Below, in pieces: positions 41,736 through 49,483 of a DNA stretch of 64,000 bases. The notes under the pieces were generated by a model, which was not told the DNA's origin, did not search any database, and saw only the letters and a list, made by a program, of their open reading frames with translations. Where the stretch lies: the NCBI RefSeq assembly GCF_030767025.1, contig NZ_JASITE010000015.1, forward strand, positions 62,001 through 126,000, in the 5' to 3' direction. The stretch's first letter is position 1, and every line of letters begins with the position of its first letter. The translations under genes were made by a program, and so were the position numbers. This stretch comes from Nocardia sp. CC227C (lineage in GTDB: Bacteria; Actinomycetota; Actinomycetes; Mycobacteriales; Mycobacteriaceae).

Positions 41736-42043
41736 TTCGGTGACCTCCGACACATTTTTGTTTAGTAACTACGGGAATGTAATTAAGTCCGACCCGCGCG
41801 ATTATCTGCGTATATGGAGATCAGGTTCGAGCGTCACGCAAGTCAAATGCGAGTTATCGACCCGTGATCCATCGTGATTGTTCCGTTATGGTCGTCGACG
41901 GCTCGGGCGAAGGCCGAGTCGGACTCGAACCGCCGTACACCGGTAACCCCGTCCCGCGGTCGAGATTCACCAAGACATTCCCTGGGGACGGGGACCCGGT
42001 AGCGCGAATTCACCGGGCGGTCGGGCGCAGGCAGGAATATCAC
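41736..42043 (+). promoter_or_regulatory. rpf promoter region and structured 5' leader
   Basis: The 41739-41860 part is unusually AT-rich for this genome (TTTTTGTTTAGTAAC, GTAATTAAG) and probably holds the promoter. The later part can fold into two hairpins. One is GGCTCGG/CCGAGTC at 41900-41920. The other is a long imperfect stem of CCCCGTCCC (41947-41955) with GGGACGGGG (41985-41993), extended outwards by ACCGGT/ACC-CGGT bases to 41939 and 42000. Rpf genes of other actinobacteria have riboswitch-controlled leaders. I cannot assign this one to a known class. Confidence 0.4.
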
Positions 42044-42376
42044 ATGCTTCGGAACCGCAAGTTCACCCGTATCGCTGGTACCACCGCCGTGCTGGGCGCG
42101 CTCGCCGCTGTCCCGTTCGGTATTTCCACTGCGACCGCCTCCGCCTACAGCGGCAACTGGGACGCCGTCGCGGAGTGCGAGAGCGGCGGCAACTGGTCGA
42201 TCAACACCGGCAACGGCTACTACGGCGGCCTGCAGTTCAGCCAGAGCACCTGGCTCGCCAACGGCGGCACCGGTTACGCCCACAACGCCAGCCGCGAGGA
42301 GCAGATCCGCGTGGCCGAGAACGTGCTCGCCACCCAGGGTGTCGGCGCCTGGCCGGTCTGCGGCGCCTACCTCTGA
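42044..42376 (+). CDS. Resuscitation-promoting factor-like transglycosylase
   Basis: This 110-aa secreted protein has a signal peptide (basic MLRNRKFTR, hydrophobic core, AxA-type cleavage near TATASA) and little more than the Rpf catalytic domain, as in the short mycobacterial RpfC/E forms. The lysozyme-like active site is seen in AECESGGNWSINTGNGYYGG, with catalytic E46, and GLQFSQSTWLANGG follows. It should cleave peptidoglycan glycan strands and help exit from dormancy. The ATG at 42044 has AGGA about 8 nt upstream; the frame is open to 41864 but that stretch belongs to the leader. Confidence 0.92.
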   Translation: MLRNRKFTRIAGTTAVLGALAAVPFGISTATASAYSGNWDAVAECESGGNWSINTGNGYYGGLQFSQSTWLANGGTGYAHNASREEQIRVAENVLATQGVGAWPVCGAYL

Positions 42377-42436
42377 CCGGTCGGGCCGCACCGCCGACCG
42401 GCCCCCGTGGTGCCGTTGAGCGCAGCACATCGATAG

Positions 42437-42472
42437 AGGTCCCGTTTCGCGCGATGTGGCGCGGCGGGACCT
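42437..42472 (+). terminator. Hairpin terminator after rpf
   Basis: AGGTCCCG (42437-42444) pairs with CGGGACCT (42465-42472), with an inner CGCG/CGCG helix. It begins 60 bp after the rpf stop and before ilvD. Confidence 0.65.
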
Positions 42473-42537
42473 TCGTCGTAGGCGCACCGGGGCGCGGTGG
42501 CGCGACCCGGCGGCCACACGGGGGATGATGGGGAACC

Positions 42538-44244
42538 GTGGCCCATCAACAGAACACCCCGGACATCAAACCCCGCAGCCGCGACGTCACCGACGGGCTG
42601 GAGCGGACCGCCGCCCGCGGCATGCTGCGCGCGGTGGGCATGGGCGACGAAGACTGGGACAAACCCCAGATCGGCGTGGCGTCGTCCTGGAACGAGATCA
42701 CGCCCTGCAACCTCTCCCTGGACCGCCTCGCCCGCGGCTGCAAGGACGGCGTCTTCTCCGGCGGCGGCTTCCCGATGCAGTTCGGCACCATCTCGGTGTC
42801 CGACGGCATCTCCATGGGACATGAGGGCATGCACTTCTCCCTCGTCTCGCGCGAGGTCATCGCCGACAGCGTGGAGACCGTCATGCAGGCCGAACGGCTC
42901 GACGGCTCGGTCCTGCTGGCGGGCTGCGACAAATCGCTGCCCGGCATGCTCATGGCCGCCGCGCGGCTGGATCTGGCGAGTGTCTTCCTCTACGCCGGGT
43001 CGATCCTGCCCGGCATCGCCAAACTCTCCGACGGCACCGAGCGCGAGGTGACCATCATCGACGCCTTCGAGGCGGTGGGCGCGTGCTCGCGCGGCCTCAT
43101 GAGCCGAGCCGACGTGGACGCCATCGAACGCGCCATCTGCCCCGGAGAGGGGGCGTGCGGCGGCATGTACACCGCCAACACCATGGCCAGCGCCGCCGAG
43201 GCGCTCGGCATGTCGCTGCCCGGCAGCGCCGCCCCGCCCGCGACCGACCGCCGCCGCGACGGCTACGCGCGGCGCAGCGGCCAGGCGGTGGTGGAGCTGA
43301 TCCGGCAGGGGATCACCGCACGCGACATCCTGACCCGGGAAGCCTTCGAGAACGCGATCGCCGTGGTGATGGCCTTCGGCGGGTCCACCAACGCGGTCCT
43401 GCATCTGCTCGCCATCGCGCACGAGGCGGACGTGGACCTCACCCTGGACGACTTCGCCCGGGTCGGGCGGCGGGTGCCGCACCTGGCGGACGTGAAACCG
43501 TTCGGTCGGCATGTGATGACGGATGTGGACCGCATCGGCGGCGTGCCGGTCATGATGAAGGCGCTGCTGGACGCGGGGCTGCTGCACGGCGACTGCCCGA
43601 CCGTCACCGGGAAGACGGTGGCGGAGAATCTGGCGGCCATCGCGCCGCCGGACCCGGACGGCAAAGTGGTGCGGGCCATGGGATCGCCGATCCATCCCAC
43701 CGGCGGCATCACGATTCTGCACGGATCGCTCGCCCCGGGCGGGGCGGTGGTCAAGTCGGCCGGGTTCGATTCCTCCGTATTCGAGGGCACCGCACGGGTT
43801 TTCGACCGGGAGCGGGCCGCCATGGACGCGCTCGAGAACGGCACCATCGCGGCGGGGGACGTGGTGGTGATCCGCTACGAGGGCCCCAAGGGCGGTCCGG
43901 GCATGCGGGAGATGCTCGCCATCACCGCGGCCATCAAGGGCGCGGGACTGGGCAAGGACGTCCTGCTGCTGACCGACGGTCGCTTCTCCGGCGGCACCAC
44001 CGGGCTGTGCGTGGGCCACGTCGCTCCGGAGGCGGTGGACGGCGGGCCGATCGCCTTCGTGCGCGACGGCGACCGCATCCGGCTCGATGTGGCGGACGGC
44101 CGGCTCGACCTGCTCGTGGACGACGCCGAGCTGCGGCAGCGGGCACAGGGGTGGGAGCCGCTGCCGCCTCGGTACACGCGCGGGGTGCTCGCGAAGTACG
44201 CGAAGCTGGTGGGCTCGGCGTCCAACGGGGCGGTGTGCGACTGA
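42538..44244 (+). CDS. ilvD: Dihydroxy-acid dehydratase IlvD
   Basis: This 568-aa Fe-S enzyme of valine, leucine and isoleucine synthesis dehydrates 2,3-dihydroxy-3-methylbutanoate and the pentanoate homologue. Cluster cysteines are seen in ITPCNLSL, LLAGCDKSLPGM and GEGACGGMYTANTM. The conserved GGSTNAVLHLLAIA and DGRFSGGTTGLCVGHV segments are also present. GTG start at 42538 with ATGGGGAA upstream. It is not clustered with other ilv genes here. IlvD/Edd-family sugar dehydratases are the alternative, but the motifs fit IlvD. Confidence 0.93.
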   Translation: MAHQQNTPDIKPRSRDVTDGLERTAARGMLRAVGMGDEDWDKPQIGVASSWNEITPCNLSLDRLARGCKDGVFSGGGFPMQFGTISVSDGISMGHEGMHFSLVSREVIADSVETVMQAERLDGSVLLAGCDKSLPGMLMAAARLDLASVFLYAGSILPGIAKLSDGTEREVTIIDAFEAVGACSRGLMSRADVDAIERAICPGEGACGGMYTANTMASAAEALGMSLPGSAAPPATDRRRDGYARRSGQAVVELIRQGITARDILTREAFENAIAVVMAFGGSTNAVLHLLAIAHEADVDLTLDDFARVGRRVPHLADVKPFGRHVMTDVDRIGGVPVMMKALLDAGLLHGDCPTVTGKTVAENLAAIAPPDPDGKVVRAMGSPIHPTGGITILHGSLAPGGAVVKSAGFDSSVFEGTARVFDRERAAMDALENGTIAAGDVVVIRYEGPKGGPGMREMLAITAAIKGAGLGKDVLLLTDGRFSGGTTGLCVGHVAPEAVDGGPIAFVRDGDRIRLDVADGRLDLLVDDAELRQRAQGWEPLPPRYTRGVLAKYAKLVGSASNGAVCD

Positions 44245-44556
44245 CAACCCGCGGCCGATGCGGCAGTGCCCTTCGCGGCGTCGACCGGGCACCCGATGTC
44301 CGCGAATGCGCTCGTCGGCCGTGACGAGTGCGACCGGCCCCGCCACCGGGGGCGGTCCATCGGCGGCGGTCGGTGTCGCCCGGGGTGGTCCTGCCGCTGT
44401 CTCGGTCATCGGTTGTCTCGGTCATCGGTCGTACCTGGTCATGGGGTGACCAGGATCGGGGGTCCTCGCCAGTTCGCGCCCTGCCGTCGGGATTCGGGGC
44501 GGCCACACCATGGGGTGGCCGCCGGAGCCGGCGGCGGGAACGAGCTGGAGGTTGAT
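44245..44556. other. Intergenic region with inverted and direct repeats
   Basis: This 312-bp gap has no convincing gene. It contains a 16-bp direct repeat TGTCTCGGTCATCGGT (twice, about 44397-44429) directly followed by CCTGGTCA-TGGGG-TGACCAGG (44434-44454), a perfect 8-bp inverted repeat. The palindrome lies about 100 bp before the Tat-SDR start and looks more like an operator than a terminator, since it is 190 bp past the ilvD stop. Confidence 0.5.
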
Positions 44557-45465
44557 ATGAGTGCGGATGAGCAGCGGGGGACAGGGGTCAGTCGGCGGTC
44601 CATGCTGTACGGATTGGCGGCGGCGGGTACCGGCGTGGCGGGGGTGGCGGGGGGCTGGGCCGCGGCCGATGCGACCGGGGAGCGGCCGGGACGCTTCGCC
44701 GGGAAAGTAGTGGCCATTACCGGGGCCACCTCGGGAATCGGGCGGGCGGCCGCCATCGCGTTCGCGCGCGAGGGTGCGCGCGTCGGTTTCTGCGGGCGGC
44801 GGACCGAGGAAGGGGCCAAGGTGGAGGCCGAGATTCGCGCGGCGGGCGGTGAGGCGCTGTATGTGCGCGCGGATGTGCGGGAGGCCGAGCAGGTCGAGAA
44901 CTTCACCACCGCCGTGGTGGACCGGTACGGGGGGCTCGACATCGCGTTCGACAATGCCGGAATCAACTGGTTCCGGCCGCTGCACGAGACCGATCCCGCC
45001 GAATGGGACGATATGCAGAACACCAATGTGCGCGGCGTCTATCTGGCGATGCGATCGCAGATCCCGCATCTGCTGGCGCGCGGGGGCGGTGTCATCATCA
45101 TTACCGGATCGCTGCACGAGGTTGCCACGCGACCGGGCGGGTCCGCCTACGCCGCCACCAAGCGCGCGGTGCTGGCACTGGCGCAGGCCGCGAGTATGGA
45201 CTATGCGGCACAGGGGATTCGGATCAATGTGCTGGCACCGGGGGCGGTGGACACCCGGCTGTGGCGGGCGGTGCAACCGGCCGATCCGCAGCGGGACTGG
45301 ACCGCGTACAAGCAGGACTGGGCGCAGCGGAACCTGCCCGCGATCAAGCGCATCGGCGAGCCGGAGGATCTCGCCCGGGCGGCCCTCGCGCTCGCCTCCG
45401 ACGATCTCGCCTATATGACCGGCACGTCGGTGCTGGTCGACGGCGGACTGACCACCTCCCTGTGA
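44557..45465 (+). CDS. Short-chain dehydrogenase with Tat signal
   Basis: This 302-aa SDR begins with a twin-arginine type leader: GVSRRSMLYGLAAAG (RR at 13-14) followed by an Ala/Gly hydrophobic stretch to about residue 40. The classical SDR core follows: AITGATSGIGRAA, DNAGINW (FDNAG), TGSLHEV catalytic Ser, YAATKRAVL for Tyr/Lys and VLVDGGLTTS at the end. An SDR that folds with its NAD(P) in the cytoplasm and is exported by Tat is consistent with the leader. SD GGAGG 5 nt before the ATG. The GDPD gene follows after 21 bp, and that product is also exported. Confidence 0.85.
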   Translation: MSADEQRGTGVSRRSMLYGLAAAGTGVAGVAGGWAAADATGERPGRFAGKVVAITGATSGIGRAAAIAFAREGARVGFCGRRTEEGAKVEAEIRAAGGEALYVRADVREAEQVENFTTAVVDRYGGLDIAFDNAGINWFRPLHETDPAEWDDMQNTNVRGVYLAMRSQIPHLLARGGGVIIITGSLHEVATRPGGSAYAATKRAVLALAQAASMDYAAQGIRINVLAPGAVDTRLWRAVQPADPQRDWTAYKQDWAQRNLPAIKRIGEPEDLARAALALASDDLAYMTGTSVLVDGGLTTSL

Positions 45466-45486
45466 CCCGAGCCGAGGAAGGCCACC

Positions 45487-46329
45487 ATGTACAGACATCT
45501 CATGGCGCTGGTCACCGGCCTGGCGCTCGCCGCGGCCGGAGCGCCGGCGGCGGCGCAGGACGCGCCCCCGGCCACCGTCGCCCATCGCGGCGCGTCCGCG
45601 TACGCACCCGAGAACACTGTGGCGGCAACGCGATTGGCCACCGAACAGGGCGCCACCATGGTCGAACTCGATGTGCGCCGCACCGCCGACGACCGGCTCG
45701 TGGTCATTCGCGACGACACCCTGGAGCGCACCACCGATGCCGCCGCACGCTTCCCGGACCGCGCGCCCTGGCGGGTGGCGGAGTTCACCCTGGCCGAGAT
45801 CCGCACGCTGGACGCGGGCTCCTGGTTCGCGCCCGCCTATGCCGGTGAACCCGTTCCCGAACTCGGGGAGGTGCTGCGCACCCTCGGCGACGGCCCCGCC
45901 GGACTGCTGCTCGAGGTCAAACTCACCGACGCGAAAGACGGTGTTGCCGAACTCGTCTCGCGGGAGCTGCGGGCGGTGCCGGGCTGGACGGAGACGGCCC
46001 CGGACCGGCGTCGTCTCATGGTGCAGAGCCTGGACTGGGAATTCCTGCGCGAGTTCCGCGCACTGGAACCGGATATCCCGCTCGGCGGGCTGAGCCAGCG
46101 TCGGCCCACGGCGAACGAACTGGATGCCCTCGCCGAACACAGTGGCATGGTGCACATCTCCGCCGACGATGTGGACGCCGACTATCTTGCACTGGCCCGC
46201 GCCCGCGGGCTGGAAGTCTTCGCCTACGTGGTGAACGATACGCGGAATATGCGGCGGCTCATCGAAGCCGGAGTGGGCGGCATCATGACCGATGTGCCCG
46301 ACGTCCTGGAGTGCGTCATCCGCGCGTGA
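45487..46329 (+). CDS. Secreted glycerophosphodiester phosphodiesterase
   Basis: This 280-aa protein has a signal peptide (MYRHLMALVTGLALAAAG with AAAQD cleavage) and a GDPD TIM barrel. The catalytic HRGASAYAPENT and the metal ligands in MVELDVRRT and LLLEVKLTD are visible. It should release glycerol-3-phosphate and an alcohol from phospholipid head groups outside the membrane. GAGGAAGG precedes the ATG. Probably co-transcribed with the Tat-SDR. A long hairpin terminator lies just beyond its stop. Confidence 0.9.
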   Translation: MYRHLMALVTGLALAAAGAPAAAQDAPPATVAHRGASAYAPENTVAATRLATEQGATMVELDVRRTADDRLVVIRDDTLERTTDAAARFPDRAPWRVAEFTLAEIRTLDAGSWFAPAYAGEPVPELGEVLRTLGDGPAGLLLEVKLTDAKDGVAELVSRELRAVPGWTETAPDRRRLMVQSLDWEFLREFRALEPDIPLGGLSQRRPTANELDALAEHSGMVHISADDVDADYLALARARGLEVFAYVVNDTRNMRRLIEAGVGGIMTDVPDVLECVIRA

Positions 46330-46335
46330 GCGCGT

Positions 46336-46369
46336 GGCGGTGGCCGGTGCCGAGGTTCCGGCCACCGCC
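46336..46369. terminator. Bidirectional terminator GDPD / beta-propeller gene
   Basis: GGCGGTGGCCGG (46336-46347) pairs perfectly with CCGGCCACCGCC (46358-46369) across a 10-nt loop. The 12-bp stem starts 7 bp after the GDPD stop, in the convergent gap. Confidence 0.8.
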
Positions 46370-46489
46370 GCCATCCGGCGAGCCCCGGCGCCGGAGTCGG
46401 CCCGCGCTCGCCGGGCACGCGGGACATCGCCGAGTTCGTCCCTGCCGCCGGTGGTTTCGATGCACCGCGAGCAGGGGCGGGTCCATCCG

Positions 46490-47467
46490 TCAGTCCGCGC
46501 CCGGCAGGTCCAGGCTGGAGACCGTGAACGGCAGCGCCGTGGGCGGCAGGCCCGCGGCGAAGCGGTTGTATTGGCTGTTGACCACCAGCAGGCGGCCGCG
46601 GTCGGTCAGCGCCGCCTGGCTGGGGTGCAGGAAGCCACCCGGCGGCACCAGGCTGTCGACGATCCGACCGCCGGACAGGTCGGGACTCATCTCCAGCACC
46701 GCCACCCGCGGCTGGTCGGCGCTGTCGGCGTAGAGGTTTCCCTGCGTGACGTAGATCCGGCGGCCGTCGTCGGAGACCACCGCATCACCGCTGGGCAGGC
46801 TCTGTCCGCCGAGATCCACCTCGATGGTGTGTCCGGTGTGCCGGTCGATGCGCCACAGCTGCCCGGTGGAGCTCTGCACCGCGAGCAGATGATCGCCGAT
46901 CGCGAGGATGCCGTTGAGATTGTGCCGCTCGGCGATCCAGTCGACGGGCGTGGTGGTGACATCCAGCCAGGACTCCATGCGCCAGGTCCCGCCGGTCTCG
47001 GTGATCCGGTACACCACCGGCAGCAGTGAGTCGGTGGCGTACGCCGTGCCGTCGGCGGCGATGGTGACCTCGTTGACGAAACCGCCGTCGAGCCCGCGCA
47101 ATTCGGCCAGCAGCCGACCGTCGGCGGCATCGTAGACCCGGAGGGCTCCGGTGCCGCCGCCATTGACGAACAGGCGACCGGCCGGATCGAGGGCCATGCC
47201 CGCGGTGGCGCTGCGGCCGTCGGCGCCGTCGGGCGACCACACCTCGAGCTGCGGTTCGTGCACGTGGCCCCGGTAGATCACCCCGTCGGCGGCGCTGCCC
47301 ACGAAGAAGTGCCCGGAGGCGCGATCGTAAGCCAGTCCCGACGGGAAGGCCCGGTCGCCCGGAACTATGTACCGGTCGAACACTTCTCGCTCCGCCGTCT
47401 GCGCGGAGCAGGAGATGGTCAGGGTCGCCGTCGCGGCGATCAGTAGATATCGCAGGGGAATACGCAT
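46490..47467 (-). CDS. Beta-propeller lipoprotein (SMP-30/NHL-like)
   Basis: This 325-aa exported protein has an N-terminal signal (MRIPLRYLLIAATATLTISC) whose Cys20 is probably lipidated, though the lipobox TISC is imperfect. The mature part consists of repeated beta-propeller blades with segments such as PSGLAYDRASGHFFVGS, AGMALDPAGRLFVNGG and NEVTIAADGTAYATDS. It resembles SMP-30/gluconolactonase-like propellers. Ligand or lactone substrate unknown. It is alone between a terminator and a region with a broken gene. Confidence 0.78.
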   Translation of the reverse strand: MRIPLRYLLIAATATLTISCSAQTAEREVFDRYIVPGDRAFPSGLAYDRASGHFFVGSAADGVIYRGHVHEPQLEVWSPDGADGRSATAGMALDPAGRLFVNGGGTGALRVYDAADGRLLAELRGLDGGFVNEVTIAADGTAYATDSLLPVVYRITETGGTWRMESWLDVTTTPVDWIAERHNLNGILAIGDHLLAVQSSTGQLWRIDRHTGHTIEVDLGGQSLPSGDAVVSDDGRRIYVTQGNLYADSADQPRVAVLEMSPDLSGGRIVDSLVPPGGFLHPSQAALTDRGRLLVVNSQYNRFAAGLPPTALPFTVSSLDLPGAD

Positions 47468-47612
47468 GGGGTGCCGACCTTTCCGCCGTGTCTCGGTTCC
47501 CCGAATACTGACCCCCGTCGGCGTTCGGATCCCAGGGCGCTCGCCGCCGGGGACCGCCGATCCTGGGCGTGCCGCGCCTACGCGGGATGAGACGCGGGTT
47601 GTGTTGCCCGGC

Positions 47613-47888
47613 CTAGTTGTTCGCGCGGCGGACGGCGTTGCGGACCAGGCCGCGCAGGCCCGGTAGTTGGATGGCCCGCATCATCGCCTCGCTCAGCCAG
47701 ACGTGGGCGCGGGTGGGCGGAAGGTAGCGGGCCATGCCGCGGCGGGCCAGTGCCTGCCGTTCGACGACCTCGGGCCGCAGCTCGGCTTCCCAGGCCGCCA
47801 GTGCCGCATCGATATCGGTGCCCGGCGCGGATACGGCCGCGCCCAGCCGGTCGGCCCCGTCCAGGGCCAGCGCCGCCCCGTACCCCAC
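47613..47888 (-). pseudogene. C-terminal remnant of an FAD-dependent monooxygenase
   Basis: A 91-codon frame reads GYGAALALDGADRLGAAV near its start and ends LPGLRGLVRNAVRRANN. It matches the last quarter of PHBH-type FAD monooxygenases, starting just after the place where the GDAAH motif should be. The FAD-binding and catalytic parts are missing. The GTG at 47888 could start translation but the product would lack any cofactor site. The 5' break lies next to two palindromic operator copies, as if a deletion had joined the old promoter to the gene's tail. Confidence 0.65.
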
Positions 47889-47910
47889 CGACGCCGTGCG
47901 TCAACTACTA

Positions 47911-47946
47911 GTTGGCGATACGGCGAGAGTCAACTGATAGTTGACG
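47911..47946. promoter_or_regulatory. Pair of palindromic operators
   Basis: CAACTA-C-TAGTTG (47912-47924, 6-1-6) and GTCAACT-GAT-AGTTGAC (47929-47945, 7-3-7) are two copies of one operator type within 36 bp. Such a pair normally lies between a divergent TetR/MarR-like gene and its target. Here the target is a gene fragment and no regulator gene follows on the plus strand. Confidence 0.6.
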
Positions 47947-48065
47947 CACAGGTGGGGAGGGTGCTCCCGGCGTCGGGATATCGACGCGGCCGATGAAAGC
48001 CGCGGTCCGCCCGTCGCACAATGGCGAATTCGTGCGAGCCCGGATCTCGCGGCGCGTCGCCCGGC

Positions 48066-48527
48066 TCAGGGCGTCAAGACGTGCCGCCAGTCGGCGAGGG
48101 GGTACGCCGCGCCGATGAGGAGGGGGAGCGGGTCGAGACGGTCCGGGCCGGGGGGCGTCCAGACCGAGCGGTGCCACTCGAGGTGCAGATGTGGGGGCAC
48201 ATTGCCGTTGGTGCGGCGGTCGGGGTCGACGACGCCGATGCGCTGGCCCGCTTCGATGCGGCGGCCGACGCGGACCCCGGGGACGATGTGGCCGTACACG
48301 GTGGTGCCCGAGCCGTCGTCGGTCGGATGGTCGATCACCACCCAGCGGCCGAAGCCCGAGGCCGGTCCGGAACGGGTGACATACCCGCCCTGCACGGCGA
48401 AGACCGGGCGGTTGGCCGAGCCGCCGGGGAAGCCGAAGTCGACCCCCCAATGGAATTCACCGCCGCGGGGTCCGAAGGGTGAGGTGACGATGTGGCCGCG
48501 CTCGAGCGGCCAGACTCTGGGTGCCAT
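48066..48527 (-). CDS. Stand-alone LytM/M23 peptidase domain
   Basis: This 153-aa protein is almost only an M23 domain: FHWGVDFGFP supplies H-x3-D and PHLHLEWHRS supplies the HxH zinc ligand. No signal peptide or membrane anchor is seen, unlike the M23 protein at 11.6 kb. Export would need another route, or the protein acts inside the cell or upon lysis. The ATG at 48527 is preferred over 48533 because GGGAG then has a 7-nt spacing. It is upstream of no obvious partner. Confidence 0.82.
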   Translation of the reverse strand: MAPRVWPLERGHIVTSPFGPRGGEFHWGVDFGFPGGSANRPVFAVQGGYVTRSGPASGFGRWVVIDHPTDDGSGTTVYGHIVPGVRVGRRIEAGQRIGVVDPDRRTNGNVPPHLHLEWHRSVWTPPGPDRLDPLPLLIGAAYPLADWRHVLTP

Positions 48528-48610
48528 GTGCATCTCCCTGCGTTATCTCCCTTGCTCGGATATCCTGCCGCGCAAAGGAAGTCGGCGCAGACGAAACAGG
48601 GGGAGTGTGC

Positions 48611-49300
48611 TCAGCCCGGCACCGGCGCCGGTCGCTCCTCCGGGGTGGCCAGCAGGGTGTCGACGGCGAGTCCGACGATGCCCACGGCGATGCAGACGCC
48701 CGACACGATGAGCTGGGCGGGGGAGGCGTGGTCGGTGAGCGCGTCGGCGAGCAGTACCGTGCCGACGGTTCCCGGAACGACGCCGACGAAGGTCGCCACG
48801 ACATACGGCAGCATCCGTACCGACGACAGTGCGGCGCAATAGTTCACCACCGAGAACGGTGCGAAGGCGATGAGGCGCAGCGAGCCCACCGCCAGCCAGC
48901 CGCGGCGGGCCAGACGGGTGTCGACGGCGCGTACCGTCGGATGGGTGAGCCGGGCGCGCAGGCGCTCCTTGTCGAGGGCGCGCACCAGCAGCAGGGCCAG
49001 CACGGCGCTCACCGTCGTCGCCGAAAGGGCCAGGCCCAAGCCGATGATCGGCCCGAACAGCATGCCCGCGCTGACGGTGAACACCGTGCGCGGGAACGGG
49101 GCCACGCAGATCAGCGCGTGGGCGAGGAAGAACACCAGCGGCAACAGCGGCCCGCAGGAATCGGCCCAGGTCCGGATCTGTGCGGCGGTCGGCAGCGGGA
49201 TGAGCGCGACGACCGCGAAGAGCGCGACGACGGCCACGAGAAACGTGACCGTTCGGTATCCACCGAGTCGGCTGAAGTGGGTCCGCGGGCTTGTTGGCAC
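48611..49300 (-). CDS. TVP38/TMEM64 (DedA-like) membrane protein
   Basis: This 229-aa membrane protein has about five or six hydrophobic helices and the SNARE-associated/VTT core: VFTVSAGMLFGPIIGLGLAL, LRLIAFAPFSVVNYCAA and VVPGTVGTVLL. The family includes DedA-like proteins linked to lipid scrambling. GTG start at 49300. It is divergent from mutA, as Rv1491c is in M. tuberculosis, so it belongs to the conserved block rather than to the insertion. Confidence 0.88.
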   Translation of the reverse strand: MPTSPRTHFSRLGGYRTVTFLVAVVALFAVVALIPLPTAAQIRTWADSCGPLLPLVFFLAHALICVAPFPRTVFTVSAGMLFGPIIGLGLALSATTVSAVLALLLVRALDKERLRARLTHPTVRAVDTRLARRGWLAVGSLRLIAFAPFSVVNYCAALSSVRMLPYVVATFVGVVPGTVGTVLLADALTDHASPAQLIVSGVCIAVGIVGLAVDTLLATPEERPAPVPG

Positions 49301-49483
49301 CGCGCCAGGTTACCGGCTGGTAGTGAAAGCCCGGCGACGGGAATCACAACCCTGCCGCTAGCATCAGAAGGCAAGACGAGGAATGCTCGTTAACCGAAAC
49401 GCTGTCTGAGCAGGGCGAACGAGACGTTCGGCGCTGCTGGGGCGGTCCTTTTCGGGGCATGTGTGGGAGAAGGAACAGCAGCT

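Noticed and set aside
41611..41877. An 88-codon plus-strand frame between the FMO operon and rpf
   Set aside because: It starts inside the first hydrolase gene, runs across operators and an AT-rich promoter-like region, and has no SD or family resemblance.
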